In this document: positions 59,941-64,000 of the stretch, piece after piece
Numbering within the stretch: position 1 is the first letter of the stretch
How the letters are laid out: each line of letters starts with the position of its first letter
Notes under the pieces: model-generated
Seen by the model: only the letters and a program-made list of their open reading frames with translations
What the model was told of the DNA's origin: nothing
Databases searched by the model: none
Made by a program: the position numbers and the translations under genes
Origin: Streptococcus oralis subsp. dentisani
GTDB taxonomy: Bacteria > Bacillota > Bacilli > Lactobacillales > Streptococcaceae
Assembly: GCF_007475365.1 (NCBI RefSeq)
Contig: NZ_CP034442.1
Coordinates: 1,054,001 to 1,118,000, forward strand
Length of the DNA: 64,000 bases
Direction: 5' to 3'

Positions 59941-60888
59941 TTATCCTAATAAAGTTTGTAATATCGGAATAACAACGATAAATAGAACCGTACTTAGAGT
60001 CACCACATTCGTAGAGAATTCCACATCTCCTTTTCCCTGATTCGCAAGGATCGGAAGAACAGCTAAAGCTGGTGTAGCAGACTGAATCATAAAGGTCTTA
60101 AATTCTACTGTCGCCATATTTGGTGCAAAGAACTTCAATACAAGAAGCATGATTAGAGGAGCTAGGATAAAGCGTCCAACCAAAGTGACAATTGTATCTT
60201 TATCAAGAGCAATGGTATTCAAGCCTGCCTTAGCAAGAACAATACCAATATAAATCAGAGATAGGGGAGTGACGATATTTCCAACATAGGTTAAGGTATT
60301 CGTTGCGAAATCTGGAATAGAGATTCGAAGAATCAAAAATAGTAGAGCCACAAGAAAACCTACAAGCGGAGCTGGTAGCAATTTCTTCCAGTCAAATTTA
60401 CTTGTCTCCTTACTTTGACCCGATTTACTATCGCTCGTCATCAAATACACGCCCAATGTCCAGGTGGAAATCGTATTGGTGATATAGTAAATTAAGAAAT
60501 AAGGAAGAGCCTGATCCCCAAAAAGAGCAACGTTTAATGGTAAACCAATAAAAATAGTATTGGCATTCACAAAGGTATTAATCATGGTCCCTCGCCGTCC
60601 TGGACAGACCTTGAAAAGCCTAACCGCAATATAAGCTACGATATATCCCAATTTAAATGCTACAAAAGTATAAAGGAGGCCTCCAGAAAGACTGATTAGC
60701 TTATCTAGCGTTAGGTATTTCATCACCGACACAAAGATTGATGCTGGCAAGGCTACATTCATGATTAAACGAGACAGGTTAGGTCCAAAGTTATCTCCAA
60801 ACCATCCCCTCACCTGAAGAATGTACCCCAAAACAATAATAGCGATAATCGGAATGATACTCGTAATCGAGGTTAAAAAGAGCGACAT
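59941..60888 (-). CDS. mleP: Malate permease of the auxin efflux carrier (AEC) family
   Basis: A 315-residue membrane protein with about ten helices in two repeats, of the AEC family to which lactic-acid-bacterial malate/lactate carriers belong. The motif NTIFIGLPLNVALFG is the family's conserved NxxxxGxP-type loop. It probably exchanges malate for lactate, coupled to the enzyme encoded directly upstream. The Met at 60888 has a GAAAGGAT site; in-frame upstream codons reach 60918 but lack one. Confidence 0.9.
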   Translation of the reverse strand: MSLFLTSITSIIPIIAIIVLGYILQVRGWFGDNFGPNLSRLIMNVALPASIFVSVMKYLTLDKLISLSGGLLYTFVAFKLGYIVAYIAVRLFKVCPGRRGTMINTFVNANTIFIGLPLNVALFGDQALPYFLIYYITNTISTWTLGVYLMTSDSKSGQSKETSKFDWKKLLPAPLVGFLVALLFLILRISIPDFATNTLTYVGNIVTPLSLIYIGIVLAKAGLNTIALDKDTIVTLVGRFILAPLIMLLVLKFFAPNMATVEFKTFMIQSATPALAVLPILANQGKGDVEFSTNVVTLSTVLFIVVIPILQTLLG

Positions 60889-60964
60889 AGGTATCCTTTC
60901 TAAATTACTTAAGTCCACAGCCTATATAAATCTGTCGGTATAGAAGGATAGCTGCAGAAATGAA

Positions 60965-62590
60965 TTATTTATACTCTGGATACCACTTCAAATCACGAAC
61001 TGCTTTGGCCATATCTGTTTCCTTAGCGCGTGCAAGACCTTGCTCTTGCGCTTTTTTAGCGACTGCTTCTGCTACTCTAATAGAAACATCTGCTACATAT
61101 TTGAACGGTGGCAAAACAGGAGCTCCTGGTTGGCCTGGATTGACAATACCACTCAATGAATGAGCTGCTGCTCCAATCATTTCATCAGTTAAAAGACTTG
61201 CTTCAGAAGCCAGCATACCTAGACCAAGACCTGGGTAAATCAAGGCATTATTGGCTTGACCAATCACATAGTCGACACCTTTATAAGAAACCGTATCAGC
61301 AGGAATTCCTGTTGCGACAAAAGCTTTGCCATCTGACCATTCAATCAAATCTTTGGCACTAGCTTCAGCTAGTTTGGTTGGATTTGACAAAGGGAAGATC
61401 ATCGGACGCTCTGTATTTTCACACATAGCCTCTACTATTTCTTTAGTGAAGGTATTAGGTTGAGTCGAAGTTCCTACAAGAATGGTTGGCTTCACAGTCT
61501 TCACTACTTCAAGCAGGTCAGTCAACTTGTCTGCGTTACTAAAGTCAGCACGTTTCTTAGCAAACGGTTTTTGTTCAGGAGTTAGGTCATCCATGTCATC
61601 AAAGAGAAGACCTTGTTTATCAACCATAAAGAAACGTTTATAGGCTTCTTCTTCAGAAAGACCTTCACTCACCATTTCACGAAGAACACGAGAGGCAATT
61701 CCTGCACCCGCAGTACCACCACCATAGCAGAGATAAACTTGATCTGTTAATTTTTCACCACTAATATCCAGTGAACCAAAGATACCACCCAAGGTAACGA
61801 TTCCTGTACCTTGAATATCATCATTAAAGGTCGGAATTTGTTTCCGGTATTTTTCAAGAATATTGGCAGCATTCAAGCGACCGAAGTCTTCCCAGTGAAG
61901 GTAGAGTTTAGGAAAGAGACGTTCTGCTGTTTGAACAAATTGGTCAATGAAGTCGTAGTAACGATCTCCGCGAACCCGTTCGTGACGATTCCCTAAGTAA
62001 TTAGGATTGTTACGAAGTTCTTCACGATTAGTCCCTGCATCAATTACTAAAGGAAGGACCATAGAAGGATCGATTCCAGCAGCACCCGTGTAGACCATCA
62101 ATTTCCCAACAGAAATATCGACACCATTTGTTCCCCAGTCACCGATTCCAAGGATTCCTTCTGCATCTGTTACAACAATGAGACGAATCTCGCGATTCCC
62201 AGCAGCATTTTTCAAAGTGGCTTCAATATTTTCAGGATGATTGATATCAAGATATCCCGCATATTGTGGATCTACAAAGAGATCACTATAGCCTTCAATG
62301 GTATCTGCAATAGTTGGATCGTATACAATTGGATTGAATTCCTCCAAATGTTGAGAAAAGAGGTAATAGAAAAGAGTCCGGTTGGTATTAAAAATTTCCA
62401 TTAGGAAAAGACGCTTTTCCAAATCATTGGCTTTTGTTTGCATTTGTGCATAAGTTTGCGCCGCTTGTTCTTCAATCGTTTGAACATACGGTGGCAGTAA
62501 ACCAATAAGGCCTAGTTCCTTCCGCTCCTCTAATGTAAAGGCAGTCCCTTTATTTAGGAAAGGATTGTTTAAAATATCATGTGCAATCAT
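60965..62590 (-). CDS. mleS: Malolactic enzyme
   Basis: A 541-residue NAD- and Mn-dependent enzyme converting L-malate to L-lactate and CO2, which raises internal pH and contributes to proton motive force. The N-terminal [19 protein letters not shown] and [18 protein letters not shown] are characteristic of malolactic rather than malic enzymes; later motifs are FNDDIQGTG (metal/substrate), the NAD-binding [10 protein letters not shown] and [20 protein letters not shown]. It precedes mleP by 76 bases. Confidence 0.95.
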   Translation of the reverse strand: MIAHDILNNPFLNKGTAFTLEERKELGLIGLLPPYVQTIEEQAAQTYAQMQTKANDLEKRLFLMEIFNTNRTLFYYLFSQHLEEFNPIVYDPTIADTIEGYSDLFVDPQYAGYLDINHPENIEATLKNAAGNREIRLIVVTDAEGILGIGDWGTNGVDISVGKLMVYTGAAGIDPSMVLPLVIDAGTNREELRNNPNYLGNRHERVRGDRYYDFIDQFVQTAERLFPKLYLHWEDFGRLNAANILEKYRKQIPTFNDDIQGTGIVTLGGIFGSLDISGEKLTDQVYLCYGGGTAGAGIASRVLREMVSEGLSEEEAYKRFFMVDKQGLLFDDMDDLTPEQKPFAKKRADFSNADKLTDLLEVVKTVKPTILVGTSTQPNTFTKEIVEAMCENTERPMIFPLSNPTKLAEASAKDLIEWSDGKAFVATGIPADTVSYKGVDYVIGQANNALIYPGLGLGMLASEASLLTDEMIGAAAHSLSGIVNPGQPGAPVLPPFKYVADVSIRVAEAVAKKAQEQGLARAKETDMAKAVRDLKWYPEYK

Positions 62591-62613
62591 AGTGCAACCT
62601 CCTTTTTACTTCT

Positions 62614-62622
62614 ATTATACCA
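62614..62622 (-). promoter_or_regulatory. Extended -10 promoter of mleS
   Basis: Minus strand TGGTATAAT, about 24 bases upstream of the mleS start; the -35 region is weak, suggesting a need for an activator such as MleR. Confidence 0.65.
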
Positions 62623-62887
62623 CTTAAAACGAATTGTTTGGAAAACTTTGTTGTTTGAAAAATACAATTGTGTACGCATATGTTATAATGAGTCTACGAG
62701 AACGATTTCTAATAAGCTCTTTTATACTTAAAATACCATTATTAATGACACTTTAAGTTGTTATATTTTATAAAGTTCTGAACTTATAAAACTCTCAATG
62801 ATCACTCTTTACTAAAAGCTTCGAGTAAAAGAAACTAATCTTACAAATTGGCAATCCGAATTAAAATAAATATCATATAAGTTTGTT

Positions 62888-62903
62888 ATACAATACTTTG
62901 TAT
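62888..62903. promoter_or_regulatory. Inverted repeat upstream of the XRE gene, copy 1
   Basis: ATACAA-TACT-TTGTAT: a perfect six-base inverted repeat with a four-base centre. Confidence 0.6.
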
Positions 62904-62924
62904 TTTTTAAGATGTTTTTTTGTC

Positions 62925-62939
62925 ATACAAAACTTGTAT
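62925..62939. promoter_or_regulatory. Inverted repeat upstream of the XRE gene, copy 2
   Basis: ATACAA-AAC-TTGTAT: the same arms as copy 1 with a three-base centre, only 10 bases before the start codon; a likely autoregulatory operator. Confidence 0.6.
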
Positions 62940-62948
62940 TCTATTTAT

Positions 62949-63299
62949 ATGACGAATAAAAACTATTTACAACAATATATTTCCCAAAAAGTGAAATATT
63001 TTCGAACACAGAAAAAAATGAGCCAGGAAGAACTTTCGGAACAAGCAGGACTTGGGCTTAAGTATATCAATCAACTTGAAAACCAAAATGTGAATCTGAC
63101 CATTCACAGTCTTGAAAAAGTGATTGTCGCCCTAGAGATGACCCCAGAGGAATTTTTCAATTTTGATAGCCTTGAATCAACCTCTGATAAGACCGACAAT
63201 CTTTCACTCAAAAGAATCAACATGAAGATTAAACAGCTCCCTATTGATAAACGAGAAAAGATGTTGGTCATTTTTGAAAGTATCTTAGATAACCTTTGA
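62949..63299 (+). CDS. XRE-family regulator
   Basis: A 116-residue protein with an N-terminal helix-turn-helix (FRTQKKMSQEELSEQAGLGLKYINQLENQ) and a C-terminal helical part of unknown family. The Met at 62949 fits the domain; an upstream in-frame start (62883) would place the two inverted repeats inside the gene. No strong Shine-Dalgarno precedes it. It lies between mleS and an mleR-like gene, but a role in malate use is only inferred from position. Confidence 0.85.
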   Translation: MTNKNYLQQYISQKVKYFRTQKKMSQEELSEQAGLGLKYINQLENQNVNLTIHSLEKVIVALEMTPEEFFNFDSLESTSDKTDNLSLKRINMKIKQLPIDKREKMLVIFESILDNL

Positions 63300-63426
63300 T
63301 ATCCCTGACTCACTTACATTTTAACCGGTGAATACTCGTATAGTCAAATTGTAGGATACGGATAAAAAGTATTTATCTGATGATTTCCACTTATTTTCCT
63401 TCTCCAGCTAATGAAAGTGAGCCTAT

Positions 63427-64000
63427 ATGAATTTAAAAGATCTACAATATTTTTATGACCTCTGCCAACTTCAATCCTATACGGAAGTAGCAAAACAACA
63501 TAAAGTCAGCCAACCATCTATTTCTTATGCCATCAAGCGCTTAGAGGAATCTTTTAATTGCAAATTGATTCACCATGATCCCTCACATCGATCCTTCAAA
63601 TTAACTACTCAAGGACAAATCCTTCTGAAGCATACAGAAAAGATCTTACCTGAGATCATTTCTACTCGCAAAGAAATCAATCGTTCCTTGGCACAATACT
63701 CTACTGTAGGATTCCCTCCTATTATCATTCAGTATCTCTTTGCTGCCTTAAACGGAAAAGATAAATTCGACTTTTTAAAAAAGGTACGTCCTATTCGTGG
63801 TGGATCCGTAGAATTATTAAATCTTCTCCTTAAGGGAGAACTAGATGCGAGCTTACTCGGATTGATTGAACCACTCAATCATCCTTCAATAGAGACACAT
63901 GAACTCTTTCATAAAGAACTGTATGTCGTTTTATCTAAGAACCATCCTCTTGCTACTGCTCCTTCCCTCACTTTTGAAGAATTAGTAGATCAATCCTTTA
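63427..64000 (+). CDS. mleR: LysR-family regulator, MleR-like (partial, cut by window end)
   Basis: The first 191 residues of a LysR-type activator: HTH MNLKDLQYFYDLCQLQSYTEVAKQHKVSQPSISYAIKRLEE, then the start of the effector-binding domain. The closeness to mleS-mleP and the LysR type match MleR, which activates malolactic genes in the presence of malate. An AATGAAAGTGAG-type weak ribosome-binding site precedes the ATG. The end lies outside the window. Confidence 0.85.
   Translation, partial: MNLKDLQYFYDLCQLQSYTEVAKQHKVSQPSISYAIKRLEESFNCKLIHHDPSHRSFKLTTQGQILLKHTEKILPEIISTRKEINRSLAQYSTVGFPPIIIQYLFAALNGKDKFDFLKKVRPIRGGSVELLNLLLKGELDASLLGLIEPLNHPSIETHELFHKELYVVLSKNHPLATAPSLTFEELVDQSF

Larger units (their letters stand above)
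62591..62948. other. 358-bp divergent control region mleS / XRE gene
   Basis: No gene is visible. It holds the mleS promoter (62614-62622), a plus-strand extended -10 TGTTATAAT (62681-62689) and two inverted repeats next to the XRE gene. A related ATACAATTGTGT lies at 62662-62673. Confidence 0.7.

Overview
The window reads as chromosomal DNA of a mitis-group Streptococcus (S. mitis / S. oralis / S. infantis type, close to S. pneumoniae). Supporting signs are the low-to-moderate GC content, strong Gram-positive ribosome-binding sites, YSIRK signal peptides paired with LPXTG anchors, the glnRA and hrcA-grpE-dnaK-dnaJ arrangements, the cell-cycle gene ccrZ beside trmB, the piuBCDA iron transporter, and a pbpX-ftsL-rsmH-mraY division cluster. 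No rRNA, tRNA or CRISPR array was found.

Layout. 0-6 kb (minus strand): a DUF1858 gene, then the transcription/translation operon rimP-nusA-ylxR-ylxQ-infB with rbfA behind it. 6-10.8 kb: trmB, ccrZ, an EcsAB-type ABC transporter, and a plus-strand group of a HIT hydrolase and two small membrane-anchored proteins. 10.9-17 kb: the heat-shock cluster, read leftwards as hrcA-grpE-dnaK, a DJ-1/PfpI gene, then dnaJ; two CIRCE operators bracket the hrcA promoter. 17-18.4 kb: a PadR regulator with two DUF2812 membrane proteins. 18.5-20.9 kb: glnRA with a GlnR box, and a small aromatic-acid-exporter-like protein. 21-29.4 kb: pgk, a 1649-residue wall-anchored endo-beta-N-acetylglucosaminidase (GH85) and a Na/Pi cotransporter.

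29.5-34.8 kb: pepA with an orphan bacteriocin-immunity gene, then the iron-uptake operon piuBCDA. 34.9-41 kb (minus): murI, an XTP/dITP pyrophosphatase, a phosphoesterase, a CBS protein, a catalytically degenerate XerD-like protein, scpA, scpB, rluB and yidD as one tightly overlapping operon, with a YneF-type gene upstream. 41-45.7 kb: trehalose use (treC, treP, divergent treR). 45.9-51.1 kb: a wall-anchored GH95 (alpha-fucosidase-type) protein whose signal peptide is separated from the enzyme by a one-base frameshift. 51.2-55.7 kb (minus): rsmH-ftsL-pbpX-mraY. 55.8-57.5 kb: an XRE regulator with three membrane proteins, two of them paralogous. 57.6-59.5 kb: an IS3-type relic, a GNAT acetyltransferase and an unknown membrane protein. 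59.9-64 kb: malolactic fermentation genes mleP and mleS (minus), then an XRE regulator and the start of an mleR-like LysR gene (plus).

How it fits together. Three carbohydrate genes (the GH85 enzyme, treP and the GH95 enzyme) each carry a full match to the CcpA cre consensus at their promoter, so host-glycan and trehalose use look jointly repressed by preferred sugars. The most distinctive points are the broken GH95 signal peptide, the rimP start, where the Shine-Dalgarno sequence overlaps the conventional GTG, two small XRE regulators each with inverted repeats at its own upstream region, and a highly structured 371-bp gap inside the heat-shock cluster. I did not find a clearly new multi-gene defence or biosynthetic system; the XRE plus three-membrane-protein operon at 55.8-57.5 kb is the best candidate for an uncharacterised functional unit.
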